Of a stretch of DNA of 64,000 bases, positions 44,338 through 51,582 are shown piece after piece. The first letter of the stretch is position 1. Each line of letters starts with the position of its first letter. The notes under the pieces are model-generated. The model was given only the letters and a program-made list of their open reading frames with translations. It searched no databases and was not told the origin of the DNA. A program made the position numbers and the translations under genes. This DNA is from Oryzisolibacter sp. LB2S (GTDB lineage Bacteria > Pseudomonadota > Gammaproteobacteria > Burkholderiales > Burkholderiaceae_C). Where the stretch lies: assembly GCF_040732315.1 (NCBI RefSeq), contig NZ_CP160388.1:1637501-1701500 (forward strand), read 5' to 3'.

Positions 44338-45153
44338 ATGCAGCAGGACGCAGCGCGCATCGAGTTGCGCGGATCGGTATGGATGACCGTGGACGGCAGC
44401 AGCCTGGGCGGGGCAGGCCGGGTGGAGCTGCTGCGGCATATTGCCGAGCATGGCTCCATCAGCCAGGCGGCCAAGGCCATGGGGATGAGCTACAAGGCGG
44501 CCTGGGACGCCGTGGACGCCATGAACCAGCTTGCCGGTGAGCCGCTGGTGCAGCGTCTCGTGGGCGGCAAGGGCGGCGGCGGCACCCGCGTGACCGAGAG
44601 AGGCATGCGGCTGGTGCGCAGCTTCGGCGTCATCGAGCGCGCGCACCGGCAGTTCGTGGACCAGCTCAGCGCGCAGGCGCAGGGCGTAGCCGATGATTTC
44701 TTGTTGATCAGGAGAATGGGTATGAGAACGAGTGCACGCAATCAATTCTTTGGCACGGTGTCGCGCGTGTCCGCCGGGGCCGTGAACGACGAAGTCGAAC
44801 TCTCCGTGCCGGGCATGGACTCTGCCATCGTGGCCATCGTCACCCATGGCAGCGCGGTGGAACTTGGCCTCACGCCGGGGGCCGAGGCCTTCGCGCTGGT
44901 CAAGGCCTCGTCGATCATCGTCGCGACGGACGAGCAGGGCGCCAGGTTCTCGGCGCGCAACCGCCTGCAGGGCACGGTCTCGCGCGTGGAGAAGGGCGCC
45001 GTGAATACCGAGGTCGTGATCGGCCTGCCCGGTGGCGCCGCGGTGGCTGCCATCATCACCAACGAAAGCTGCGACGCGCTGGGCCTGGCGCCGGGCGTGA
45101 GCGCGTCGGCGCTGTTCAAGGCGTCGAGCGTGATCATGGGGGTGCCCGCATAG
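44338..45153 (+). CDS. modE: Molybdate-responsive transcriptional regulator ModE
   Basis: A 271-residue regulator. The N-terminal winged helix has LLRHIAEHGSISQAAKAMGM and SYKAAWDAVDAMNQLAGEPL, the ModE recognition helix. The C-terminal half holds two Mop/TOBE domains in tandem, ARNQFFGTVSRVSAGAVNDE and later ARNRLQGTVSRVEKGAVNTE, each ending in a KASS-type strand. The Mop domains bind molybdate or tungstate, after which ModE dimers bind operators of the kind found at 36150 and 36244. The gene closes the operon, 50 bases after modD. It would repress the receptor operon when molybdate is plentiful. Confidence 0.95.
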   Translation: MQQDAARIELRGSVWMTVDGSSLGGAGRVELLRHIAEHGSISQAAKAMGMSYKAAWDAVDAMNQLAGEPLVQRLVGGKGGGGTRVTERGMRLVRSFGVIERAHRQFVDQLSAQAQGVADDFLLIRRMGMRTSARNQFFGTVSRVSAGAVNDEVELSVPGMDSAIVAIVTHGSAVELGLTPGAEAFALVKASSIIVATDEQGARFSARNRLQGTVSRVEKGAVNTEVVIGLPGGAAVAAIITNESCDALGLAPGVSASALFKASSVIMGVPA

Positions 45154-45163
45154 GGCAAAAGAG

Positions 45164-45268
45164 TGGGGAGGGTGACGAGCCTTACCCCCGGCACTGGCTC
45201 CACAGTTAGGGCTGCTTGGTTCCCCACCTGACCCGGTTGGCCGCTTCACCATGCGGGGAGGCCCGTCA
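45164..45268 (-). ncRNA. ffs: Signal recognition particle RNA (4.5S RNA)
   Basis: On the minus strand the conserved SRP hairpin is plain: GGGTCAGGTGGGGAACCAAG followed by CAGCCCTAACTG. The GGAA tetraloop and the asymmetric AAGCAGCC loop are the binding site of Ffh. The two ends, GCCTCCCCGC and CACCCTCCCC side, close the long stem. A TACAAT -10 element stands at 45281-45276, placing the 5' end near 45268. A CTCTTTTG stretch follows the 3' end. It is divergent from dnaX. Confidence 0.9.
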
Positions 45269-45328
45269 ACGCGAGATTGTACGCCGGGAATCCGGCGCCC
45301 CCGGCCACGGGCCATAGAATCACGCCCC

Positions 45329-47218
45329 ATGTCCTATCTAGTGCTCGCCCGCAAGTACCGCCCCAAGACCTTCTCCGAGATGGTGGGCCAGGAACACGTG
45401 GTGCAGGCGCTCACGAATGCGCTCACGCAGCAGCGGCTGCACCATGCCTATCTGTTCACCGGCACGCGCGGCGTGGGCAAGACCACGGTCTCGCGCATCC
45501 TGGCCAAGTCGCTCAACTGCCAGGGGCCCGACGGCCAGGGCGGCATCACGGCCCAGCCCTGCGGCGTCTGCCCGGCCTGCCAGGACATCGACAGCGGGCG
45601 CTTTCCCGACTACACCGAGCTCGACGCGGCCAGCAACCGCGGCGTCGACGAGGTGCAGGGCCTGCTGGAGCAGGCGGTCTACAAGCCCGTGCAGGGGCGC
45701 TTCAAGGTCTTCATGATCGACGAGGTGCACATGCTCACGAACACGGCGTTCAACGCCATGCTCAAGACGCTGGAGGAGCCGCCCGAATACCTCAAGTTCG
45801 TGCTTGCCACGACCGATCCGCAGAAGGTGCCGGTCACCGTGCTCTCGCGCTGCCTGCAGTTCAATCTGCGGCCCATGGCGCCCGAGACCGTGCTCGAGCA
45901 CCTCACGCGCGTGCTGGGCGCCGAGAGCGTGCCCGCCGAGCCCCAGGCGCTGCGCCTGCTCGCGCGTGCGGCGCGTGGCTCCATGCGCGACGCGCTCAGC
46001 CTGACCGATCAGGCCATCGCCTTCGGCAGCGGCCAGCTGCAGGAGGCGGGCGTGCGCCAGATGCTCGGCAGCGTGGACAGAAGCCATGTGTTTCGCCTGA
46101 TCGCGGCGCTGGCCGCGGGCGACGGCCGCAGCGTGGTGGAAACGTCGGACGCGCTGCGCACCCATGGCCTGTCGGCCGCGAGCACGCTCGAGGAAATGAG
46201 CGCCGTGCTGCAGCGCATGGCCGTGCTGCAGGCCGTGCCGCAGATGGCCGCCGCCGTGGACGAGACCGACCCCGAGGCCGCCGAGACCGCCCGCCTGGCC
46301 GCCGCGCTGCCCGCCGACGAGACGCAGCTGCTCTACAGCATCTGCCTGCACGGCCGCACCGAGCTGGGCCTGGCGCCCGACGAATACGCCGCCCTGACCA
46401 TGGTGCTGCTGCGCCTGCTGGCCTTCAAGCCTGCACAGGCCGCACAGCCCGCAACCGCCCCGGCGGAAAAAAAAACTCTGACGCAGGCTGAGGCCGCACC
46501 GGCCGCTGCGCAGGTGGTAGCACCTGTCGCTGTGCCTGTGGCTGCGCCTGTCGCTGCGCCGGTGGCTGCACCCGTGGCGGCAGCAGTGCCGGTGGCCGCG
46601 CCTGCCGCGCCGCAGCGCGCACCGCAAGCAGCGGCCCCAGCCGTCCAGCCGCAGCCCGCACCCGAGAATCTGTCAGCGGATTTGGATACAAAACCGGCTG
46701 AAGCGCCCGTCAGCAAAGCGCAGCCAGCTCCCGAAACAGTAGCTATCCCGGTGCGCACCGCACCCGAACCCAGCGCGCGCCTGCAGCCCCAGTCGCCGAC
46801 TGGCCGCGCGGGCGCTGCGGCGCGCCTCGTGCCCACGGAGGAGGGCGACCACTGGTATGCCGTGGTGCAGGAGCTCATCGCCGCCGAGGCCATCACCGCG
46901 CTGGTGCGCGAGCTCGCGCTGCAGTCGCAGCTGCTGGCGCGCGAGGACGGCCACTGGCGGCTGCGCGTGGAGCGCGAATCCGTCAACCAGCCCCAGGCGC
47001 GCGAGCGCCTGCGCGCCGCGCTCGAGGCCGCGGGCCATGCCACGCAGATCAGCGTGGAGCTGGGCGTGGTCATCGACAGCCCGGCGCGGCGCAACGCCCA
47101 TGCCGCGGCCGAGCGCCAGCGCCAGGCCGAGGACATCGTCCACAACGACCCCTATGTGCAGCAGTTGGTGCGTGACTTCGGCGCGAAAATCGTGCCCGGC
47201 AGCATCAAGCCTGCATGA
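45329..47218 (+). CDS. dnaX: DNA polymerase III subunits tau and gamma
   Basis: A 629-residue clamp-loader ATPase (tau). Walker A GTRGVGKTT is at 45-53. The zinc site uses Cys64, Cys78, Cys81 and Cys84. Walker B lies in FMIDEVHML and the SRC motif in LSRCLQF. Domains I-III end near residue 370 and are followed by a long Ala/Pro/Val-rich linker, then by the tau-specific C-terminus (EEGDHWYAVVQELI...). Nine A bases at 46467-46475 (codons 380-383) form a slip site that could yield a short gamma form. The linker also holds a degenerate repeat-like stretch at 46683-46748. The gene heads dnaX-ybaB-recR. The start MSYLVLARKYRPKTF is the normal one. Confidence 0.97.
   Translation: MSYLVLARKYRPKTFSEMVGQEHVVQALTNALTQQRLHHAYLFTGTRGVGKTTVSRILAKSLNCQGPDGQGGITAQPCGVCPACQDIDSGRFPDYTELDAASNRGVDEVQGLLEQAVYKPVQGRFKVFMIDEVHMLTNTAFNAMLKTLEEPPEYLKFVLATTDPQKVPVTVLSRCLQFNLRPMAPETVLEHLTRVLGAESVPAEPQALRLLARAARGSMRDALSLTDQAIAFGSGQLQEAGVRQMLGSVDRSHVFRLIAALAAGDGRSVVETSDALRTHGLSAASTLEEMSAVLQRMAVLQAVPQMAAAVDETDPEAAETARLAAALPADETQLLYSICLHGRTELGLAPDEYAALTMVLLRLLAFKPAQAAQPATAPAEKKTLTQAEAAPAAAQVVAPVAVPVAAPVAAPVAAPVAAAVPVAAPAAPQRAPQAAAPAVQPQPAPENLSADLDTKPAEAPVSKAQPAPETVAIPVRTAPEPSARLQPQSPTGRAGAAARLVPTEEGDHWYAVVQELIAAEAITALVRELALQSQLLAREDGHWRLRVERESVNQPQARERLRAALEAAGHATQISVELGVVIDSPARRNAHAAAERQRQAEDIVHNDPYVQQLVRDFGAKIVPGSIKPA
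46467..46475 (+). other. A9 slippage site in dnaX (predicted gamma production)
   Basis: The frame reads GAA AAA AAA ACT CTG. Gain of one A, or a -1 ribosome slip, gives N-S-D-A-G then TGA, a 387-residue product. Loss of one A gives CTC TGA, a 383-residue product. Both end right after domain III, where gamma ends in other bacteria. No strong upstream Shine-Dalgarno-like stimulator is seen; a small GGCCG/CGGCC hairpin follows. Confidence 0.7.
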
Positions 47219-47246
47219 CATTTTTTGATAAGCAAAGGAAACGCAT

Positions 47247-47579
47247 ATGTTCAACAAGGGACAGCTCGCCGGCCTCATGAAGCAGGCCCAGGCCATGCAG
47301 GACAACCTGAAGAAGGCCCAGGAAGAGCTCGCCAGCATCGAGGTCGAGGGTGAATCGGGCGCGGGCCTGGTCAAGGTCGTGATGACCTGCAAGCACGACG
47401 TCAAGCGCATCACCATCGACCCGAGCCTGCTGGCCGAGGACAAGGACATGCTCGAGGACCTGGTGGCCGCAGCCTTCAACGCCGCGGTGCGCAAGGCCGA
47501 GGAAACCAGCCAGGAGAAGATGGGCAAGATCACGGCCGGCATGCCAGGCCTGCCCGGCGGCATGAAATTCCCGTTTTGA
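47247..47579 (+). CDS. ybaB: YbaB/EbfC family nucleoid-associated protein
   Basis: A 110-residue DNA-binding protein. The N-terminal helix ([20 protein letters not shown]) and [19 protein letters not shown] are typical of the family, which forms dimers and binds DNA as a nucleoid protein. The C-terminus is Gly/Pro-rich ([13 protein letters not shown]). It lies 28 bases after dnaX and before recR, an order conserved widely in bacteria. AAAGGAAA precedes the start. Confidence 0.95.
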   Translation: MFNKGQLAGLMKQAQAMQDNLKKAQEELASIEVEGESGAGLVKVVMTCKHDVKRITIDPSLLAEDKDMLEDLVAAAFNAAVRKAEETSQEKMGKITAGMPGLPGGMKFPF

Positions 47580-47585
47580 TGCGAC

Positions 47586-47696
47586 AACCCCCTGAGGCGC
47601 TTCGCGCCTTCCCCCTTCTCTCACGCTGCGCGTGGGAAGGGGGACGCCACCAGCGCTGCGGGGCGGCCCTTGCGCGGTGGCCCTCGCATGACGGCG
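47586..47696. repeat. structured intergenic repeat between ybaB and recR
   Basis: About 110 bases with nested hairpins: AGGCGC-TTCG-GCGCCT, then CCCCCTTCTCTCACGC against GCGTGGGAAGGGGG, then CCACC-GCGC-rich segments. From memory, similar blocks starting CCCCCTGAGGCGC are scattered in Comamonadaceae genomes. Only one copy is seen in this window. Confidence 0.5.
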
Positions 47697-47749
47697 CGCC
47701 AGTTTCAATGTGCTGCTCCGCATTCGTGGCGTAAGGAATTTCTGAGGCC

Positions 47750-48340
47750 ATGTCCGATACGAGTTCCCTCGACGCACTGATCCAGGCCCTGCGGCGCCTG
47801 CCGGGCGTGGGCGTGAAGTCGGCCCAGCGCATGGCGTTTCATCTGCTGCAGCATGACCGCGGCGGGGCCGAGCAGCTGTCGCAGGCGCTGGCGCGGGCCT
47901 GTGCCCAGGTGCGCCATTGCGAGCGCTGCTACACCTTCACCGAGGGGGCGGTGTGCGACACCTGCCTCGATCCGGAGCGCGACGCCACGCGCCTGTGCGT
48001 GGTGGAGACGCCGGCCGACCAGTCCGCCATGGAGCGCACGGCCGCCTTCCGGGGGCTGTACTTCGTGCTCATGGGGCGGCTGTCGCCGCTCGATGGCGTG
48101 GGGCCGCGCGACATCGGCGTGCAACGGCTGCTCGAGCGCGCCTGCGACGGCGTGGTGCAGGAGGTGATCCTGGCCACCAGCTTTACCGCCGAGGGCGAGG
48201 CCACGGCCCACGCCATCGCCGAGGCCCTCAAGCGCCGCGGCATCCACGTCACGCGTCTGGCGCGCGGCGTGCCCGTGGGCAGCGAGCTCGAATACGTGGA
48301 CCTGGGCACCATTGCCCATGCGCTGGCCGATCGGCGTTGA
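47750..48340 (+). CDS. recR: Recombination protein RecR
   Basis: A 196-residue protein that works with RecO and RecF to load RecA on gapped DNA. The N-terminal helix-hairpin-helix is [21 protein letters not shown] zinc finger follows with C-x2-C and C-x2-C in [20 protein letters not shown]. The Toprim domain has [15 protein letters not shown] and ends [16 protein letters not shown]. The normal length and start match the family. It is the third gene of dnaX-ybaB-recR, separated from ybaB by a structured repeat. Confidence 0.97.
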   Translation: MSDTSSLDALIQALRRLPGVGVKSAQRMAFHLLQHDRGGAEQLSQALARACAQVRHCERCYTFTEGAVCDTCLDPERDATRLCVVETPADQSAMERTAAFRGLYFVLMGRLSPLDGVGPRDIGVQRLLERACDGVVQEVILATSFTAEGEATAHAIAEALKRRGIHVTRLARGVPVGSELEYVDLGTIAHALADRR

Positions 48341-48394
48341 TGCGGTACGGCGGTGGTTCAGTCAGCGACACCCGTGCAAGGACTCAGCCACCGT

Positions 48395-48481
48395 CGTCAT
48401 CCCCGCGCAGGCGGGGATCCACAGCAGTCACGAATCGACGGCAGGGCTTGCACCTGGATCCCCGCCTGCGCGGGGATGACG
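48395..48481. repeat. REP-like inverted pair, CGTCATCCCCGC type
   Basis: Units at 48395-48420 and 48456-48481 are exact reverse complements (CGTCATCCCCGCGCAGGCGG... on the left). The loop is 35 bases. It follows recR. The inner bases (GCAG) differ from the gcvH-gcvP pair (GAAA), and the change is mirrored on both arms. Confidence 0.85.
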
Positions 48482-48542
48482 GGCCCTGTGGACTGTGCAC
48501 GCTGTGCTGGGCAGATTCATCGTGGTTGCGGCCTGGGATCCG

Positions 48543-48592
48543 CAAAAACAATAGCTGCTCGCGCTTGATGGGTGGGCGCCAGCGGCCAAAAT
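48543..48592. repeat. AGCTAT-ended palindromic repeat, copy 7
   Basis: CAAAAACAATAGCTGCTCGC, GCTTGATGGGTGGGCG and CCAGCGGCCAAAAT in order. It is the cleanest copy in the window, upstream of the MAPEG gene. Confidence 0.85.
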
Positions 48593-48617
48593 CATTCCAA
48601 ACCAAACGGAGGTGCAT

Positions 48618-49007
48618 ATGGCAGGACTCACGCTGGCCTACTGGTGCGTGCTGATCGCCGCGCTGCTGCCCATGGCCTGTGCGCTGCTGGCCAAGGGCGG
48701 CGCCTTTCGCGGCCGCGACAACCATGACCCGCGCGCCTGGCTCGCGCGCCAGAGCGGCTGGCGCGCGCGTGCCAACGCGGCCCAGGCCAACGGCTTCGAG
48801 GCGCTGCCGTTCTTCATCGGCGCGGTCATCATCGCGCACCAGCTCGGCGCGCCCCAGGGGCGGCTCGATCTGCTGGCCTGCGCATTCGTCGCGCTGCGCC
48901 TGGCCTACATCACGTTCTACGTGGCCGACCGGCCCACGGCGCGCAGCCTGGTGTGGGGCCTGGCCCTGCTGGTGAACATCGCCATCCTGCTGCTCGGCGC
49001 GCGTTGA
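48618..49007 (+). CDS. MAPEG family membrane protein
   Basis: A 129-residue protein with four predicted helices. QANGFEALPFFIGAVIIAHQ fits the MAPEG pattern (NxxE-x-P), and RLAYITFYVADRPTARSLVW is the usual fourth-helix area. ACGGAGGT precedes the ATG at 48618. Bacterial members of this family resemble glutathione transferase-like membrane proteins, but their substrates are mostly unknown. It stands alone. Confidence 0.85.
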   Translation: MAGLTLAYWCVLIAALLPMACALLAKGGAFRGRDNHDPRAWLARQSGWRARANAAQANGFEALPFFIGAVIIAHQLGAPQGRLDLLACAFVALRLAYITFYVADRPTARSLVWGLALLVNIAILLLGAR

Positions 49008-49125
49008 GCGCCGCGCGTCGGTCGCTGCTGCATCCGGCGCCGGCCGGCGGCATTTCGTCGCATCATGCTGGCGCGCCATGGCACGCGGCGGCACAGTGGC
49101 GCCATCGCAGCCAAGGAGCGCCACC

Positions 49126-49416
49126 ATGAACGTCCCCCACACCTCCTACACCCCCGAGCAGATTGACCGGCTGGCGCGCAGGCGCGCCGGTGCCAAGATG
49201 GGCTGGTTCATCCACGCCTTTGTCTACCTGTGCGTCAACGCCGGGCTGGCCCTGCTGGCGCTGAGCCATGGGCGCGACTGGTACGCCTATCCGCTGCTCG
49301 GCTGGGGCCTGGGGCTCGCGCTGCATGGGGCGGCCGTGTGGCTGATGGGGCCGGGCGCGCATTGGCGCGAACGCCTGGTCGAGCACGAGCGCGCGCTGCT
49401 CGCGCGGCGCAACTGA
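49126..49416 (+). CDS. 2TM domain-containing small membrane protein
   Basis: A 96-residue protein. After a short soluble start (YTPEQIDRLARRRAGAKMGW) come two helices, FIHAFVYLCVNAGLALLAL and the LLGWGLGLALHGAAVWL region, as in the 2TM family (PF13239). The start at 49126 is set by AAGGAG eight bases upstream. Relatives often sit near LytTR or LytS two-component genes, and a LytS/LytTR pair lies a little downstream here. The function is unknown. Confidence 0.8.
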   Translation: MNVPHTSYTPEQIDRLARRRAGAKMGWFIHAFVYLCVNAGLALLALSHGRDWYAYPLLGWGLGLALHGAAVWLMGPGAHWRERLVEHERALLARRN

Positions 49417-49440
49417 AGGCGCAACTGAAAAGGACCGCAC

Positions 49441-50064
49441 ATGACACAAGCCCAAGCCCCGTCCACCGCGCATTGCTCGGTCTTTATCGCCACCAGCCTG
49501 GACGGCTTCATTGCCCGGCCCGACGGGGCCATCGACTGGCTGACGGGGGCAGACGCCTCCGACAACGCGGCCGAGGACTATGGCTATGCCGCGTTTCTGT
49601 CCTCGGTCGATGCCATCGTCATGGGCCGGGCCTCGCTGGAGAAGGTGCTGACCTTCGACGCCTGGCCCTATGGGCAGATGCCGGTTTACGCGCTCAGCAG
49701 CAGCATGCGGGCGCTGCCGGCCAAGGCGCCGGGCAGCGTGTCGCTGCTCGACGCCGAGCCGGCCGCCGTTGCCGCCCTGGCCGCGCGCAACGGGCACGGG
49801 CGCCTGTACGTCGATGGCGGCGTCACCATCCAGCGCTTTCTGCGTGCAGGCTTGATCCGCGACATGGTCATCACCACCGTGCCCGTGCTGCTGGGCGCGG
49901 GCCGGCGCCTGTTCGGCCCGCTGGCGGCCGATGTGGCGCTCGATCTGACCGACTCGCGCGCCTATGCCAACGGCCTGGTGCAGTCGCGGTACGAGGTGCG
50001 CCATGGCGCCGGGGTGGCGCCCGCGGCGGGCGGCGCGCCCGGCAGGGGCCCGGGCCATGGCTGA
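49441..50064 (+). CDS. Dihydrofolate reductase family protein (RibD C-terminal-like)
   Basis: A 207-residue cytoplasmic protein. SVFIATSLDGFIARPDGAID is the typical start of the family, DAIVMGRASLEKVLTF follows, and LYVDGGVTIQRFLRAGLI completes the NADPH-binding part. It is related to the reductase domain of RibD and to DHFR, but the substrate is not known. The final 20 residues are Gly/Ala/Pro-rich. Its end overlaps the next gene by 8 bases, and it opens an operon of five overlapping genes. Confidence 0.87.
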   Translation: MTQAQAPSTAHCSVFIATSLDGFIARPDGAIDWLTGADASDNAAEDYGYAAFLSSVDAIVMGRASLEKVLTFDAWPYGQMPVYALSSSMRALPAKAPGSVSLLDAEPAAVAALAARNGHGRLYVDGGVTIQRFLRAGLIRDMVITTVPVLLGAGRRLFGPLAADVALDLTDSRAYANGLVQSRYEVRHGAGVAPAAGGAPGRGPGHG

Positions 50065-50527
50065 GTCCATATCCCCGCGCCTGGCCGCCATCGTCGCGGC
50101 GCTGCCGCTGCGGCCGGGGATGCGCGTGCTGGAGATTGGCTGCGGCCCGGGCGTTGCCGCGCGTGCGGTGGTGCGGCGCATGGGGCAGGGCCATGTGCTT
50201 GCCATCGATCGCTCGGCCAAGGCCATCGCCCAGGCCATGGCCGGCTCGGCGGCCGAGCTCGCGTCGGGCAGGCTCGCGTTTCGTCATGTCGCGATCGAGG
50301 ACTTGCAGCTCGGCGTGGACGAGCCCGCCTACGACCTGGCCTTTGCCGTGCGCGTCGGTGCGCTCGACGGCCGCCATCCGGCCGCGGGCCGCATCGCCCT
50401 CGAGCGGCTGCGCGCGGCGCTCACCCCGGAAGGGCGGCTGTTCATCGATGGCGGCGATCCGCTGCTGGAAATCGCCCTCGCCACGGGTCGCCCGCTCGCG
50501 CCATCTGCGCGCGGAGGGCCGGCATGA
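50057..50527 (+). CDS. Class I SAM-dependent methyltransferase (small)
   Basis: A 156-residue protein. Motif I is VLEIGCGPGVAARAVV and motif II VLAIDRSAKAI. It lacks the long C-terminal part of most methyltransferases, ending just after the LRAALTPEGRLFIDGG strand. The substrate is unknown. It overlaps the preceding gene by 8 bases and the kinase gene by 4. Confidence 0.8.
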   Translation: MAESISPRLAAIVAALPLRPGMRVLEIGCGPGVAARAVVRRMGQGHVLAIDRSAKAIAQAMAGSAAELASGRLAFRHVAIEDLQLGVDEPAYDLAFAVRVGALDGRHPAAGRIALERLRAALTPEGRLFIDGGDPLLEIALATGRPLAPSARGGPA

Positions 50528-51582
50528 GCATCGCCTGGCGCGACGTGGGCCGGCATTTTCTGCTGGTCGTGGCGTTCTGCTGCGTGATCGCGGTGCTCAC
50601 CACCGGTATCTGGCCGGGCCATGGCTACGCGGCGCAGCTGGGCCATGCGCTGTGCATTGGGCTCGTGACCTGGCTCACCATAGAGTTCGGGCGCTACGCG
50701 GTTGACGAGCGGCACTGCCACCCCAGCCTGGAGGGCGGCCATGGCTGGCCCAGGGGCTGGCGCGCGCTGCTGCTCACGGCGATCGGCATCGCCGCGGGCT
50801 TCACGCTGGGCGAGACCCTGGGCCGGCGCCTGTTTCTCGGCGCGGACCTGCGCTCGGCGCGCGACGACCAGCTCGGCCTGTTGATCACCATCGCCGCGGG
50901 CGCCGTGGGCAGCTTTTTCTTTCATGCACGCGGACGCGCCGCGGCGCTCGCGGCCGAGCTCGCGCGCGCCGAGCGCGACGCCGGCGAGGCGCGCCTCGCG
51001 CTGCTGCAAAGCCAGCTCGAGCCGCACATGCTGTTCAACACCCTGGCCAACCTGCGCGCGCTGATCGGCGTGGACCCGCAGGCGGCGCAGCAGATGCTCG
51101 ACCGCCTCGACGCCTACCTGCGCGCCACGCTCGCGGCCTCGCGCAGCGCGCAGCACCCGCTGGCGGCCGAGTTCGCGCGCCTGGCCGACTATCTGGCGCT
51201 GATGGCCGTGCGCATGGGGCCGCGCCTAGCGGTGGCGCTGGATCTGCCCGACGAGCTGCGCACGCTGCCGGTGCCGCCGCTGCTGCTGCAGCCACTGGTG
51301 GAGAACGCCATCCGCCATGGCCTGGAGCCGCGCATCGAGGGCGGCCACATCGAGGTGTCGGCAAGGCGCTCTGGCGATGCGCTGGTTCTGACGGTGCGCG
51401 ACAGCGGCGCGGGCTTTGACATGACGGAGCCTGCGGCAGGTGCCGGCGGCTTTGGCCTGGCGCAGGTGCGCGAGCGCATCGCCACCGCCTATGGCGGGCG
51501 CGCGCGGGTCGATGTGCAATCGCGGCCCGGCGGCGGCACCACCGTGTGCATCCGCCTGCCGATGTCAGGGGCCACGTCATGA
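50524..51582 (+). CDS. LytS-type sensor histidine kinase (His_kinase, PF06580)
   Basis: A 352-residue kinase. Four predicted membrane helices fill the first 140 residues. The dimerisation part has ALLQSQLEPHMLFNTLANLR, where the His of QLEPHMLFNTL is phosphorylated, as in the LytS/YehU group. The ATPase domain has LLLQPLVENAIRHGLEPR and ends GFGLAQVRERIATAYG. Its ATG overlaps the methyltransferase stop, and its stop overlaps the oxidoreductase start. The LytTR regulator comes one gene later. Confidence 0.92.
   Translation: MSIAWRDVGRHFLLVVAFCCVIAVLTTGIWPGHGYAAQLGHALCIGLVTWLTIEFGRYAVDERHCHPSLEGGHGWPRGWRALLLTAIGIAAGFTLGETLGRRLFLGADLRSARDDQLGLLITIAAGAVGSFFFHARGRAAALAAELARAERDAGEARLALLQSQLEPHMLFNTLANLRALIGVDPQAAQQMLDRLDAYLRATLAASRSAQHPLAAEFARLADYLALMAVRMGPRLAVALDLPDELRTLPVPPLLLQPLVENAIRHGLEPRIEGGHIEVSARRSGDALVLTVRDSGAGFDMTEPAAGAGGFGLAQVRERIATAYGGRARVDVQSRPGGGTTVCIRLPMSGATS

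Noticed and set aside
45164..45268. Molybdenum cofactor riboswitch after modE
   Set aside because: The structured sequence next to modE is read on the minus strand as 4.5S RNA, with the GGAA loop and AAGCAGCC motif, so it is not a riboswitch of the operon.
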